Positions 25,815-37,756 are shown, counted from the stretch's first letter. The stretch: DNA of 64,000 nt from Mactromeris polynyma (GCA_032209605.1 JASFXZ010000003.1:37474762-37538761); one strand, 5' to 3'. Notes: generated from the sequence alone by a model not told the origin. Numbers and translations: made by a program.

Positions 25815-26191
25815 AAAACATCGGCCGGTGTCCCTTACATCGGTCAGCCACCGGTACTATACTTTCCAAGGCTCTGTCCCACATCGGCCGGAGCTCGGTC
25901 GGAGCTCGGCCGGTGTCCGTTAAAAAAACCTCGTCCTCTGGTTGTCTCAGATGCACGGGACACCGGCCGATACTCGGCCGTGCACCGGCCGACGTGTTTT
26001 CCGATGTGGTTACGATGGGCTGCGATGAGGGAGCTCGGTGAGAGCCCGGTGAAATTTAGCTCCGAAGTTAAAATTTCACCGAGCTGCCACCGATGCGGTT
26101 TTAAGCAACAAACGCCATGGATGTCCGGCCGGTGTCCGGCCGGTGTTCGGCCGAGTTCGGTGAAAATCGCATCGCTGGCTCATCGGAACCT
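25815..26191. repeat. Right subterminal region with clustered CGGCCGG words
   Basis: Mirror of the left zone: repeated ggccggtgtccg and gagctcgg words, mostly in the opposite sense to the left side. The local open frames are by-products of this low-complexity composition. Confidence 0.6.
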
Positions 26192-26218
26192 CATCGGCCG
26201 GGCTATGTGACTGGGCCA
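26192..26218 (-). repeat. Right terminal inverted repeat of the Harbinger element
   Basis: Inverse of 23619-23645 with one mismatch; it ends gtgactgggcca directly before the TAA duplication. Confidence 0.92.
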
Positions 26219-26399
26219 TAAACAAATAGAAAGAGCTTGTCGAGAATCTCCTCATATACATCACTATAAATTCAATCCATGGTCATTAATCACGTTAATT
26301 TCGATGTTAAAATACATAGACTAGGGCCTCTGACTAGCACAGTATTGTAAACAATAATTATGATGATAGTGATAACCCAGGCAGCCTTCATTGATTCAC

Positions 26400-26740
26400 T
26401 TTATTTGCCGGGTCATTTTGTGGTTGTGAATTTGTACGTCATGGCAATGGAAACGTTAGATTAAGACATTAACGTGAAATGAACATGGAATTAGAACCAA
26501 GCATTATGTGTTCTGAGTACAACGTGAAAGCATTAGGAAGCAGTTTTATGTCGATGAATTACAATCTAATCTTGGTGTTTCAATACATGGCGTGCGATTT
26601 TATGCATTTAATTAACCGTTTTACTAGATCAGTACCTGTTGTCGTGCTCGCACTGTAGTTTATGCATTATTTGTTCCGATTGATGAATGTTACCATTGAA
26701 CCTGTTTTGCGAAGTGCGATTTTCGAGTAACATGTCTCCG
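26400..26740 (+). pseudogene. Copy B equivalent of the module 6 open frame, interrupted
   Basis: It aligns with 13237-13563 and 53890-54180. An in-frame taa replaces the aca/aaa codon after the shared gttagattaagaca part and the ATG-proximal region differs. This argues against selection on the frame. Confidence 0.4.
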
Positions 26741-26943
26741 TATTTTGCTAGTAAAAACTGGTATCGAATTTGTTATGTTCTCATTTGACATTTTGTTTGT
26801 AAATTGTATTATAATTGCTTTACTTCGTCAAAGCTGAGAAGTTGTAAATGGTTCTCAGTTCAGAAGTCTATTTGGTATGAATATACATGAATGGTATAAT
26901 ATTTACATTGTATAGTTATTATTTTCAAATCTGTGTTAGCTTT

Positions 26944-26955
26944 CCCCCCCCCCCC
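26944..26955 (+). repeat. Run of 12 C
   Basis: An uninterrupted C tract just before a dispersed repeat copy. Copy C has a shorter tract at about 54430 (five C). Confidence 0.9.
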
Positions 26956-27011
26956 TGATATTTTCTTTCAAACAAGGAAGTGTTAAACAATGTAAACGAG
27001 AGCTTAAGTTG

Positions 27012-27195
27012 TTGCAGGGAACTCCACATTCACAAGAGAATGCATTCCCACACAGGCCCCCGGGAAAACAACACTCCACATAATATCAGTCGCTGAGGAG
27101 GTACAATGGTGACCATGTAAGATAATAGGGGTTTAAGGAATGGTCTGGCCGACCAAATTGAACAACAAAGGATAATTTATTTGGGGAAACTCATA
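27012..27195 (+). repeat. Dispersed ~280-bp repeat, 3' shortened
   Basis: Starts gttgcagggaactccacatt. It keeps cacacaggcccccggg and gaggaggtac, then departs from the family after gaatggtctggccgacc in the same way as copy A (13728) and copy C (54490), showing a shared ancestral truncation. Confidence 0.7.
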
Positions 27196-27621
27196 CATTA
27201 TGATGCATCGATTCTACATCTGTCCATATAAATAGCACACTCTTTATTGTAGATCTCGACACATAAATGCCTATAAAAACATTCTAATGTAATTATTTGT
27301 ACCGGCTTGTCGAGTCGATGCTGGTGTGTTTCGGTACAGATATATTGAGCTCGCTTTTGCTACTCGCGTCACAAAGGTGCACAAGCCAGTTTAAAAAACG
27401 TTAAATGTTACTTGAATTTTTGAAGGCCGAACTCTGGTCGTACAATGGGCACTGATAAGTCTGCTCAAGAAATAAGACTGGACGTTTCCTAAATTATGGG
27501 TTGAATGTGGAGATACGCATCTGATATTCTGCTACACAGTAACTAGACTTTTAATTAATGACGAATTATTATGGCAGTTTTATTAACTTTTTATATCAAA
27601 ATAAAAGAGAAAATAAGTTAC

Positions 27622-28857
27622 TACAGTTTTCAGTGACTTCTTCATCGATAAAATCGATAGAAAAAGAAATATAATAGTTCAGAGACAGAAATACCAGTGT
27701 GGTTACCACTGAAGAATTTGGTATCGCAGGCAAACCACTCGAATGGGTAACTTCATATCTGAGTGACCGGTATCAAACTGTGACCATAGACAGTTATTTG
27801 TCAAAACCAGTGCAAATGAAATATAGTGTTCCACAAGGGTCACAATGTACACTAAACCAGTTGGTGCAATATGCAAGAAACATGGACTAATTTAATCACC
27901 ATTTTTACGCCGATGATGGACAGCTTTATTTATCTTTCAAACCAACAAATCCGGTCTCTCAAAAGGAAGCTTTACGCTGTGTTGAAAACTGTATCCTGGA
28001 TGAACAACAATATGTTCAAAATCAATCCCGATGAAACTGAAGTGAAGTCATTGTATTTTCATTTCAAAGAAACGAAAAACACTTTGAATCCGTTTCTGTG
28101 AAAATTGAAGGAGCGGACATTAAACCATCTAAATCAGTTTGTAGATCAGGATACGGACAATTACGTCAAATAGGCCACATCAGGAAATATCTAAATACAG
28201 ATGCTACAAAATAGCTGGTAAATTCTCTAATCACGTCACGCCTGGATTATTGCAATGCGCTCGTGTATGGTGTTCCAAAGACCATGTTAAATATACTTCA
28301 AAACACTGCGGCTCGCATCATGACGAGAACATCGGGTTATGATCACATAACACCGGTCTTAAAAAGCACTGCATTGGATACCAGTAACTCACAGAGTGGA
28401 CTTTAAGATTTTAGTTCACTCAAACAAAGCATTACACGGCCAATCACCGATTTATGTTAAAGACATGCTATAACTCTATCAGCCAGCAAGAAATTTGAGA
28501 TCAAAGAACAACTCAAAACAACTAGTTGTTCCAAAAAGCAGAACTGTGAGGTATGGTTATCGTAGCTTTTCATCAGTTGCACCGAAGTTATGGAATGTTC
28601 TGTCGGTTACCATAAGAGACGCTAAAAGTTTGGATGTTTTCAAAAGATCTTTAAAAACACATTTGTTCGTTCATATCTATGGAAATTAACTTTGTATTGG
28701 AAAACAAGCTGTTGTAAGACTGTGCAATAGACGTTATTTTATTTGTTGTTTATCGTTCTTTATAAAATTTAGGATCTTGTAGTTTGTACAGTGCTTTTGA
28801 ACGTTTACGTTATATATAAAAAGAGCGCTATAAAATCTGGTAAATAAATAAATACAG
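27622..28857 (+). mobile_element. CR1/L2-like LINE fragment with TACAG target duplication
   Basis: Sequence 27627-28852 is absent at the matching positions in copy A (14277) and copy C (55240). TACAG is found on both sides (27622-27626 and 28853-28857). The fragment is 5'-truncated within the reverse transcriptase and ends with a 3' tail containing gagcgctataaaatctgg followed by taaa/taaata repeats, as expected for a CR1/L2-type LINE. Its position exactly at the start of a dispersed repeat is probably chance. Confidence 0.85.
27640..28689 (+). pseudogene. Decayed reverse transcriptase (C-terminal half) of a CR1/L2-like LINE
   Basis: Protein similarity jumps among frames. Near 27700-27850 the frame reads FGIAGKPLEWVTSYLSDRYQ followed by KYSVPQGS, the pre-catalytic and VPQGS motifs of these reverse transcriptases. 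Near 27900-27935, in another frame, HFYADDGQLYLSF is the catalytic YADD box. Near 28230-28330 [18 protein letters not shown] and [21 protein letters not shown] are the downstream conserved region. Near 28495-28685 RSKNNSKQLVVPKSRTVRYG and PKLWNVLSVTIRDA follow, ending in FKRSLKTHLF just before the stop. At least three frame changes and several stops show it is dead. The endonuclease half is missing. Confidence 0.85.
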
Positions 28858-29075
28858 GGATGCCACATACATATGACAATGTATCCCTACAGAGACCTCC
28901 CGGAAAACAACCGTCCATAAAACATCAGGCATTTGAGGAGGTGCCAGGGCAAAAACGCTAAGGAACAAGGGCGCAAGGAATGGCTTGACCGACCATAAAT
29001 GGCAACTTAGGAAAAACAATGAGGACAAAAATGGAGGAATTTAATGGATGGATTTCATCACAAGACAAGTTAATA
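28853..29075 (+). repeat. Dispersed ~280-bp repeat
   Basis: The B equivalent of 14277-14500. Its first bases (tacaggga) are shared with the LINE target duplication. Confidence 0.7.
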
Positions 29076-29597
29076 CAGTTTTATGTTAATCAGGAAAAGC
29101 CAAGGTAAGCCAAATGAATTCAACACGAAGTACGGTCAAAATAGGAATGACGTTTCGGAGAACTCATTTTTGCTTTTTTTCCTGGACCAAATCAAGACTA
29201 GTACGGGATTAATATTGTCTACGCCTTGATCGATTTGCAAGTTTTAATACCTTTGATATAGTTTAAAGTAGACATGTCCGAAGAATATGTATCATATCTT
29301 GTTTCTTATTTTTAAGACTCGAGATAAATGCGTTAATATCGTAATAATGTTTCTAAACAATAAATATCTAATAAGTGATCTTATCGAGGGTTCTGAAAGA
29401 CAAAGCCATAATGATCCTATAATTAAGTTTAGATGTGCATTTATCTACGCACATTATTGTTTAATATTGAATATGTAACAAACTATTTATACCGCGGATG
29501 TTATTATTGTTAATGTATTTTTAATTTAAAACAAAATGAATGGAAGCAGAATAGTTGTTGTCCTATTAACATGTGCTGCTATAATTAAGTTATTTTC

Positions 29598-30552
29598 CCA
29601 ATAAATCTACATCTTCGACGATTTCAATTTGCGCCGATCATCATTTTTAAAGATATGTCTTGTTGCTAAGTTATTAAACAATTTTGCTAATATTTCAAGT
29701 TCTACGTAGCATACTGAGTTAAACATTATGTATTTCCCTCTGGAAACATTATATACTAAAAAATGTGTGACATAATTTCAGAAATAACTTGATAACTTGA
29801 TAAGATTATGTCCATACACATGTGCCACTTATATTGTTTCTATTCTTTTTGTTCGCTCATATACCTTTACATTCACATTATATTCCTGTTAAATTTAGTT
29901 TTATACCCTTATCCAGTTTGCGGTTTCCTGTTCTCGATTCGTCAAGGCGTTTCCTAAATCATGCATGGTATATTTTGATTTCTTGCATTTACAAGCCTTT
30001 TTAGGGTGATTATTAGAAATGAAGTTCAAGTCAATCTGACATGTTTGGTGCTATATCCTTCTCGAAATTTCTCCTTCATGATATTGCTCTAATACAACTG
30101 ACATTATTAATGTTCGCTCTTATTGTAATCAACATTTTTTCATAAAAAGTATATCCCTCCATTCGGCCTTGATAACTGCCTTTCTCGGTTTTCTCCGTGA
30201 CGTATTCCATTATTGTAACATTTCTTCGCTTGTTCTCTCCTTAAATTATCTTTAGTTTCATTTAATTGTCGTCCAGACCACTCCTTGCACCCCAACTCCC
30301 ATACACGTTTACCTTTGCACCTCCTTTGGCCCTTATGTTTTGTAGACTGTTGTTTCCCTGGGATAAGAAGGGGGCAATGTCTTCTGTATGCGGCGTTCCC
30401 TGTAACAACTGAATATATATTGTCTGATTCAATATCAGTCTTTTATTTTATGCGGTAACACGATTGGACTCTGTGGATTTTGTGAAAGTTGACTTCTCTG
30501 TGGTTCCAGTTCTCCTTGTTGATGTACTTATGTATTTTTTAAATTTATTTTT
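29598..30552 (+). repeat. Module 7, present in copies B and C, missing from copy A
   Basis: It corresponds to about 55,975-57,140 in copy C, apart from the hAT-like insert there. In copy A the flanks are joined directly at about 14,945-14,960. It contains a reverse-orientation dispersed repeat (30125-30410). Confidence 0.75.
30125..30410 (-). repeat. Dispersed ~280-bp repeat, reverse orientation
   Basis: Diverged. It shows gtgacgtattccat, gcacctcctttggcc, tgttgtttccctggga and gcggcgttccctgtaac in the reverse of the family order. It matches 56760-57015 in copy C. Confidence 0.65.
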
Positions 30553-32759
30553 GATGTTGTAAACTTCTCACAAGAAAGTAATAAAGTAGTACATGTACAT
30601 ATAGTTGATTTTGTATTCAGCTAATCAAGCAAATGTACGGTGTTAGATTAATTAAGTGTTTGTGCAAATAAATATGTAAAGAAATTCTAACAATTCATTT
30701 CAATCTTCGTCATTTACCATTATGATAGTGCAATGCACTCATGGGTCAGACATTCTACCTATTTGCGTCAATGCATATAGACATACGTCTATTATTCACC
30801 TATATTATATGTGAATTGGAAATAAAACAGCAGACGTAAGTACGACATAATTGAGACCGTTTGATTTGATTGGATAACTTTAAATAGGTTTATCTGAATT
30901 GAGTATACCACAGTGCATTCAAATGTTGTCAGGATTCTTTTCCTGCAATGTTGGTAAATTATGTAACCCAGTCTAAGAATTATTTGTATTGAATGACTAA
31001 TTAGATTATTTAAACCCATTCTATATTTAAGGTATACAATGGCATCTGACAAAGTACTTCAACTGTATAAGAATTAACATTTTGGAAAACTATTACGAAA
31101 CTCGTTGTTTCTGAAGCAATGTGATTCTCGAATTATATTTTGCGTTTCTTGTTGAATTCATATATAGTCATTTTTGTCAATGAGTTCAATTTGTATGAAT
31201 CATTTCATGTACATTTAAGATGATATTGACGTCAACATCTTATTTAGATTTTTAACAATGAATGTAACATGACAATGTGTTTTGTCGAAGCCATGTTGTT
31301 TCAAATGAATAACGAGAGAATTATGCAATGTGTATGATTAAATTCACAGAAGGAATAAAATGCTAACAAAAAACATTACGTCTTTGTGTGCGCAATTTCT
31401 CAAATGCATTATTTAAACTTATGGACATTGACAAACATATAACTACATCATTCTAATCAAGTTTAAGTATCTTGAAATTATAGCACAACATGTGATACAA
31501 GTCTGCTGCAACGAATTAAATATTAATAAATGTCATGAAAGTTTACATTCAATCAACCCGACAGCAAACTTCATGTCACGTATCGGTGCCTCTAGATACC
31601 AAGTTACTATTTATATAAATTTATTATAACAAACTATTTAAATTGCTAGCATCATTGCAACATATATGGAAGCTTTTGAATTATGACATGATGAATAAAT
31701 ATTGTCCCTTGAAAAGCAATTTGCTTGCTAGGAAATTAATATACAAAGTGCAACCGACTACGTACAACTTTGCGTTTTACTCTTTTAATCGGACCAGACA
31801 GTAGGAAAATCCAATATATTCTTCCCGTTAAACTGTAATTGTTTCTGTCAAGCGCATTCATCATTATCGCTTTGTCTTTTTGGATTAAAGAAGCAGCATT
31901 ATAGTCGGTTTATCAAAAATCATTGGCATATACATAGCAAATCAAATTGTTTGTTTTAATTTGGTTAAACGCCCTTTGTTTTCAATATGTTTTGTGTAAC
32001 AGCTATATAATGCGGTCAGTTGACCTAACTGGTTTTGCTGGAATTAATGTATAACAAGTACTTTATATAACATATATTCAACATTTTTAAATAATTCTAT
32101 CCTACGGTTTTTATTTCAACAACAAAAAAGGAAAAAAGTGATAATGTTAGCATTTTATGTTTAATGTTTATATTTTTTCTGGTTCTGGTTTAGCATATCT
32201 GTTGTAGTGAAGTATTATCCGGACCTTTTACATAAATAGTCTGGTTAGATCTACTCAAATATCATTAAAATTGTTTATGTGATTTTTTGGAATAGCTATT
32301 TCATTTACTATGTTATATTGGTATTTAATGTAGTGTTTTGCATTTGAAATAGTAGTGGCGGTTACTTTTACCTTGCAATTGTATATGAATATTTGGTGAA
32401 CATAAATTAGAGGTGTATTGCTATATTTCTTTTGTCTCGTATACCGAGAATAAAATTGCCGCTATTCATATATTTTTCTACATAAACTGAATATTGGAAT
32501 CATTTGAGATTTCAAAGGGAATAGAAAATATTGCGCACCAATCTTTATCGTTAAATTGAATATCAAGTTTTTCCGACCATTTTGTCATACACGATGGTAT
32601 TGTTTTTGACTTTATTAGTACATCGTTCATCGGTTGTGTACCTTTTTTAAATTTTAAGATTCCCTTTAAACGTGGTGGAACAAAAGGTTGTATAAGTGCC
32701 TTGTCATATTTATCTTTGTTTGTAACAAGCCACTCGGCCACAGTTGAATTCTGAACTAT

Positions 32760-32960
32760 GCACAGTGGAAAATTCTCCAGTCCAGAAACTTCTTCCAACC
32801 GAACAATTTTCTCGGTCCCGTTTTAGTTCCTCCAATGTATAAAACCCCGCAATCTGGATAATCCTTACTCCGGAATCCAGACATTTTTTTCGGTCCGAAT
32901 TATTAATTTACATATACAATAAATCTCCCAAAACCGGACGATAATTGTCCGCAAAAATAA
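32760..32960. repeat. Possible pogo/Tigger-like MITE remnant in module 9
   Basis: It starts cacagtggaaaattctccag and contains ttcggtcccgttttagttcc, gtataaaaccccgcaatc, cagacat and ctcccaaaaccggac. This kind of CAGT...CCGGA sequence is common in pogo-type miniature elements. It recurs at 59810-60010 in copy C. I could not define both ends. Confidence 0.35.
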
Positions 32961-33349
32961 GTGAGTAAATTAAATAATCTTTGGTCAGAATTAAACTTCG
33001 TTTTAGCACAGGCAATGTACAAAGATAACGGTTCTTATCGGAATCAATGTACGCCAATGTACGCCCATGACAATTACCGCATCAGTAAAATGATCATAGA
33101 AGTGCAATAGGAAATTCCATTACCAACGTGCACAATCACCTCTAATAACACGGGATGACGTGATCGTAAAAACAAGGACACAGCCATATAGTGTGTTGAA
33201 TGGTATCTCCTTGATGGCACGAATTGAACATTCATTGCTTAGATCTTGAGCGCCAGTTTGGTATGTACATGTTCCCAATGTGTGTATTTCAAATCACATT
33301 AAGTTGCATAGTTTCTAGGTAAACAGAGTCGGTATTCCAAAAATGGGTA

Positions 33350-33500
33350 ATTGAGAGAGAGAGAGCTGTTACGCCACACACAAGACAATACCTCCCCACA
33401 CAAACCCCTGGGAAAACAACTATCCACTGGCCCTGAGGAGATGCAACGGTAAACGTGTATGGGTATAGGGATGTAAGGAATCGCCTAGTCGACCATAGAG
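33350..33500 (+). repeat. Dispersed repeat, internally shortened
   Basis: Starts agagagagagctgttacgcc and keeps caatacctccccacac, aacccctgggaaaac and tgaggagatgcaac. It pairs with 61,672-61,810. Confidence 0.7.
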
Positions 33501-34084
33501 AAAGACAGAGGTAGTACGTCCTCTTATTTTACATATTTTCATACATATTTTCTTACCACTGTACTAAACTGTTTACACATATAAAGAAGAGGCGTTAATG
33601 TTGTTCCATTTATTCAGTTCACTACCCTATGATTTATGTCACCTACGTTTCCCGCGATTTGCACATAATGTTTTATGAAAAGCAACCGTCTGTACTAATA
33701 TGTAGAATCTTGTGTTACAAATTGTGTTGCGATATTATTTTGCGTAATTATCCGCAAACACCAGCTATACAATTAGAATTTTTTAGCGATGATCGAGTTC
33801 AATTTCGTTCGTGTTCATATCAAAAGCATATATCTTGACTTAATACCGGCAGAAATATATGAGAAATATATTGTACGTGTCTTCGAACTTCCATTGACCC
33901 CCAACCTTTTCCGTTTAATCAGTCTATTCAGTTCTCTGTCCTATAATTAATTTGATCTTAGTCTTACAAGGGCTTATCTAGGTTTCCTCAGATAAAGTTG
34001 ATAGCACGATAAACATGTGCATCTAAATCAAATGGTACTTCACATGAATAAAAATATTACTATGTATATAACATTGGTAAAAAT

Positions 34085-34335
34085 AGTTGCCACAGGGAAC
34101 GCCACATACATAAGACAGTGCCCCATAAAGACCTCTGGGAAAACAACAATCCATAAAACATAAGGCACTTGAGGAGGCCCGAGGTTGCATACGTAAGGGA
34201 ACAGATACGTGTCATGACCGACCGACCCAAATGAATAACTAGGAGAATCAAAGAGGGGGGATTAATAGATGGAAAAGATCACAGGGAAAGTCAAGACAGC
34301 TGGCAACAATAGGCCGAAACTGGGCAGTAAAGAAC
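34085..34335 (+). repeat. Dispersed ~280-bp repeat, near full length
   Basis: It follows the full family order from gttgccacagggaacgccac to aataggccgaaactgggcag and pairs with 62,397-62,660. Here the middle reads gaccgaccgacc, a short local duplication absent from the partner. Confidence 0.8.
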
Positions 34336-36809
34336 ATGAACACTATAGGGGGAATGGAAATATAACATACATTTAAAACACGAAAGGAAATTACCATACA
34401 GCGAATTACAGCCTATATTCATGTCATAATTAATTTTATTCGCAAGTTATTTGTAGTGTAATATAATTATAGTTCGTATGAGAAGTTTTGACTCTAGATC
34501 AAACAATATAAAGTTTAAAGATATCTCAGTTCATCGAGTTGGGCAGTAATATTGTTAACCTGAGGAAAATACATATTGTTGCAAGCCTCTCCCTCCCTTT
34601 ATGATATGTTTTCAATACATATGACGTTAAGTCACTGCGTTAACCGGGATTGACAGTATATAAATAGCGCATAACAGTGATGGTGACCCTCTTGCCACTA
34701 CACTACCACTACATGTGATATTTATTTCATTATACCGAAAGAGATTTTGTAATTGTCTAATAAAATTATTCACAAGTTTACCAGCGTTAACACCGAACTT
34801 GATATTTCAGCTGTCCATCTTCCCAAAATAATCTGATAAACTTTATTTACAATGGAATAAACGAATTTTTAAACAAAACGTTTAACGTACAACGCGTACT
34901 GTTAGAATCCTTTTCTCAAATCTTCATCAGTAAGCGAAGAAAAACGTCCTAGATTCGATATTTTAATATGACAGTTTGTCGTTTGGTGTTAAGATCACAA
35001 CGACCACCTAGATGTGTGCATGGAAAACCAATTATTATAGGCGTAATACTGAAACTGTTCGTTGGTCACATGACAGGTAACATTCGGTTTGTCAGTTATC
35101 ACGTGATTTGTTCTCGGCTAATCAAAGCGGTTAAATGAATAATGACTAATAATGCGGTATATAAAAAAACAAGAAATATCTTGAAAAAAGATGGTCGCCA
35201 CAATTTGAAGTTTGAGATTTATTGTGCAGCATAAAACCCTGCCGATATGTTACGATTGCTGGTAACTCCAGATATACTCTCCGAAATTCAGTGGATTTCG
35301 GTAAGGTAACTAACCCTTTATCGAAGGATTAACGATCCGCGTCAAAAGGCTACAAACGTTTTTCGGTTGAAGAGAAATTGCCTTGGTGGGTTAACGTAAG
35401 ATTTGATTGGTGTACTACACTGATATATAAATAGCAAAACCATGTTAGTAGGGCTGCGCCGAAAAACTATCACATGTAGACAATATAGCAGTACAACTCA
35501 AAGCTATGCTTTATTTATATAATGTTCCAAAACAACACTCACTTTGACACTTAGACAGTAACTGTTCGTCAAATGTACAAAAGTACAAGTGAATGGAACT
35601 ACAACCAAATGATGACATACTATACAAATTGTCCATGTTTAACCTTTTGAGACAGTCCATTGTAAACGATTCAATTTTATCTCTATATTATATATGCTTA
35701 TACATTCTGTAAATATTGATTTCAATATCAATAATGTGTTCACATTTTACTGTGCTTTCTAAACTACAAGTATCTAAAATAGAATGATGAGACAAATAAC
35801 TTTAAAAGGCCTGTAATACAATTATATGGTGATACTCTTTGAGGAACACATTACACTGGTGAATATGCATGTCTTTCATCAGTATTTCACTCTATATAAT
35901 GTGTTCCATAAAAGTGCAATTAACATGAAGTTTGCATAAAGTCTAATGCGTATAAAGTTCAACGTAAATGGCATCAGGAAGTGCTTTTATCCCAATGGAA
36001 CACAATCTGATATTTGTGTTTCCGGGCATCACGTGTGATTTTTAAATTAACTATTTAATCAGATTAAGCGCAAAATGCCGTGCGCGTAAAAGTACTCCCA
36101 TCTGCTTTGCTCTGAAACACGATGTTGTATGCATCATCTGTACTTATTGTTGGTGGGTGGTGTACTTTACACGTCGTAGCGAGTGAAGAACGTCATAAAT
36201 TCAGTTCATTTTAAGTGAAAACAGAAATAATTTCTTGTACTCTAACGAGCAGAGTTATATTGCATTACGTGTGAATTATATGTTTGTTTTCTTTGTCAAT
36301 GCTGAAACAGGGCATCACAATAACAGATGTATATTCGAGATGTATCATCTTATAAATAACAAATACTCCAACAATTGCATACATATTCATTTCTCCGGGG
36401 ATGTATGTTAAACATTTATGTGATATGTACACGCGTATTAGGATGCGCAAATTCCATAAACTCACATAAATAATGCAACAGACGAATATAGATCGCAACA
36501 CATATATGAGAGATCTAATGGGATTGTGTGACTTTGGTCGACGCCACTGAGCTTTCTAATGATATTTAACAACGAACAAATATTGTCAATATTTCAAATT
36601 TTCCGTCGCATGTTTAAGTAAACATCATTATTTTCCCTGGAAACTCTGAATATATACTTGTTTAATAATTTGGAGTCAATTGAAAAATTGTTTCATTATA
36701 ATGTATTGTGTACTAGAACTTAAAGCAGGTCTCGTATGTTGTTGAATTAAACTGAAGTTAGTTGGCTATTTGCAGAATTATCTTTAGGAATATCTTAGAT
36801 TGTTATTAT

Positions 36810-36930
36810 CCATCTCGCTCTCTACCTCTCTTCCCTCTCTTCCCTCTCTCCCCTCTCTCTCACTCTCTTTCCACCCTCTCCCACTCTCTCTCCCTCCCTC
36901 TCCTTCTCTCCCACTCTCTCACTCTGTCAC
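36810..36930 (+). repeat. CT-rich microsatellite (ctctcc/ccctct)
   Basis: A pyrimidine tract with very few other bases, replacing the short ccccaatctctccctttt of copy A (9252) and copy B (20246). It is an expansion private to segment D. Confidence 0.9.
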
Positions 36931-37044
36931 TTGCATAGTTTTGTCATATTTCAAATATAACAACATTATTACGACGGCAGATGCTTAAGTGCGATGATAA
37001 AGATACAAAACAGTTTTATAAAATGTTGAAAGACAAAGAATAAG

Positions 37045-37310
37045 TTGCTACAGGGAACATCACATAAGACAGTGCCTCTCCACACAGACCTCTGGAAAAA
37101 CAACAATCCATAAACATAAGGCACTTGAGGAGGTTCAATGGTACATACGTAAGGGAAACAGAGGCGCAAGGAACGGCCCGGCCGACCATTATGAATAACT
37201 AGGAATACCAAAGAGGACAAAGAGTGAAGATGGGAAATTAATGGATGGAAATAATCACAGGACAAGTCAAGACAGCTGACATCAATAGGGAAATGGAATT
37301 TAAAATAAAG
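37045..37310 (+). repeat. Dispersed ~280-bp repeat at the edge of the gene island
   Basis: Full family order from agttgctacagggaacatca to agtcaagacagctgac. It lies where macro-repeat similarity stops; copies A and B have no dispersed repeat at the equivalent point (about 9445 and 20370). Confidence 0.75.
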
Positions 37311-37755
37311 ACAAATAGAAATATATAGATATATTAAGCAAACTGAAACAAAAATACGACTACACCCAATGATTAAGGTATTCCACCCATAATGTACATT
37401 TCTTAAAAGGCAAATGAAACTTGAAATCATTCAATCTGTACTATAATGCGGATAAAAAATTAAATTTCATAATATTTTACCGTTCTTAAAATGCATATAG
37501 CATTTAAGAAATGGGCAAATTTCCTTTAAAAATTAAAATATTGTTAATAGCAGACGACCTAAACTAAATTAATGTATCAATGGGGGGGGGGGGGGGGGGG
37601 GAGGGGCATCATATTGTTTGCAATAAAAAAAAATTCATTATCTAACACAGAATATATCAAACATTCAGCGACTTTTTCCGTCCGTTTATGTACAGCGAAA
37701 TTTCATTTTCAACAGAATGACGTGCACATTTCTCCGAGAAAAGTATCACGTCTGT
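37311..37755. other. AT-rich spacer with a 20-G run
   Basis: No gene is visible. An uninterrupted run of 20 G lies at 37582-37601, followed by agggg. Confidence 0.7.
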
Positions 37756-37756
37756 A

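Larger units (their letters stand above)
23616..26221 (+). mobile_element. Complete PIF/Harbinger DNA transposon with TAA target duplication
   Basis: The element spans 23619-26218 (2600 bp) and is flanked by TAA on both sides (23616-23618 and 26219-26221), the target duplication typical of PIF/Harbinger. The two ends are inverted repeats of about 27 bp with a single mismatch, starting TGGCCCAGTCACA. Copies A (about 13070) and C (about 53700) of the surrounding repeat read straight through one TAA followed by caaat, which gives two independent empty sites. The interior is clearly richer in GC than the host sequence. It carries one spliced transposase gene, and no second (Myb/SANT-like) gene was recognised. 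It is probably young. Confidence 0.93.
16537..32990 (+). repeat. Macro-repeat copy B (~16.5 kb with inserts)
   Basis: It begins immediately after copy A with the same starting sequence and follows A's order to about 32,150. It then continues with a module (32,150-32,990) that A lacks but copy C has (58,690-60,015). After removal of the Harbinger (2.6 kb), the LINE fragment (1.2 kb) and the module absent from A (955 bp), the A-equivalent part is close to A in length. The region is non-coding apart from transposon genes. Confidence 0.85.
32995..37035 (+). repeat. Macro-repeat segment D
   Basis: From taatctttggtcagaattaa onward it matches segment E (61,305-64,000) in order: 33,350 with 61,672; 34,085 with 62,397; 35,300 with 63,270; 35,760 with 63,720. 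Its later part (35,300-37,035) also matches copy A at 8391-9440. It is the last repeat segment before the gene-bearing island. Relative to E, about 400 bp near 34,560-35,000 is replaced by a shorter different sequence in E. Confidence 0.8.

Noticed and set aside
32478..32798. 106-residue minus-strand frame, related to 59209-59646, as a possible gene
   Set aside because: The similarity of the two reflects the macro-repeat. I saw no recognised domain. A transposon-derived remnant remains possible (the LINE-like phrase KAFLKPF is absent, but PSCMTKWSEKLDIQF is kept in both), and I could not assign a family.
36800..36988. Serine/leucine/proline-rich open frame
   Set aside because: Direct translation of the CT microsatellite.
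5076..37035. Interpretation of the macro-repeat as a viral or Polinton-type giant element
   Set aside because: No integrase, polymerase, capsid or ATPase motif was seen in any copy, and no common terminal inverted repeats.
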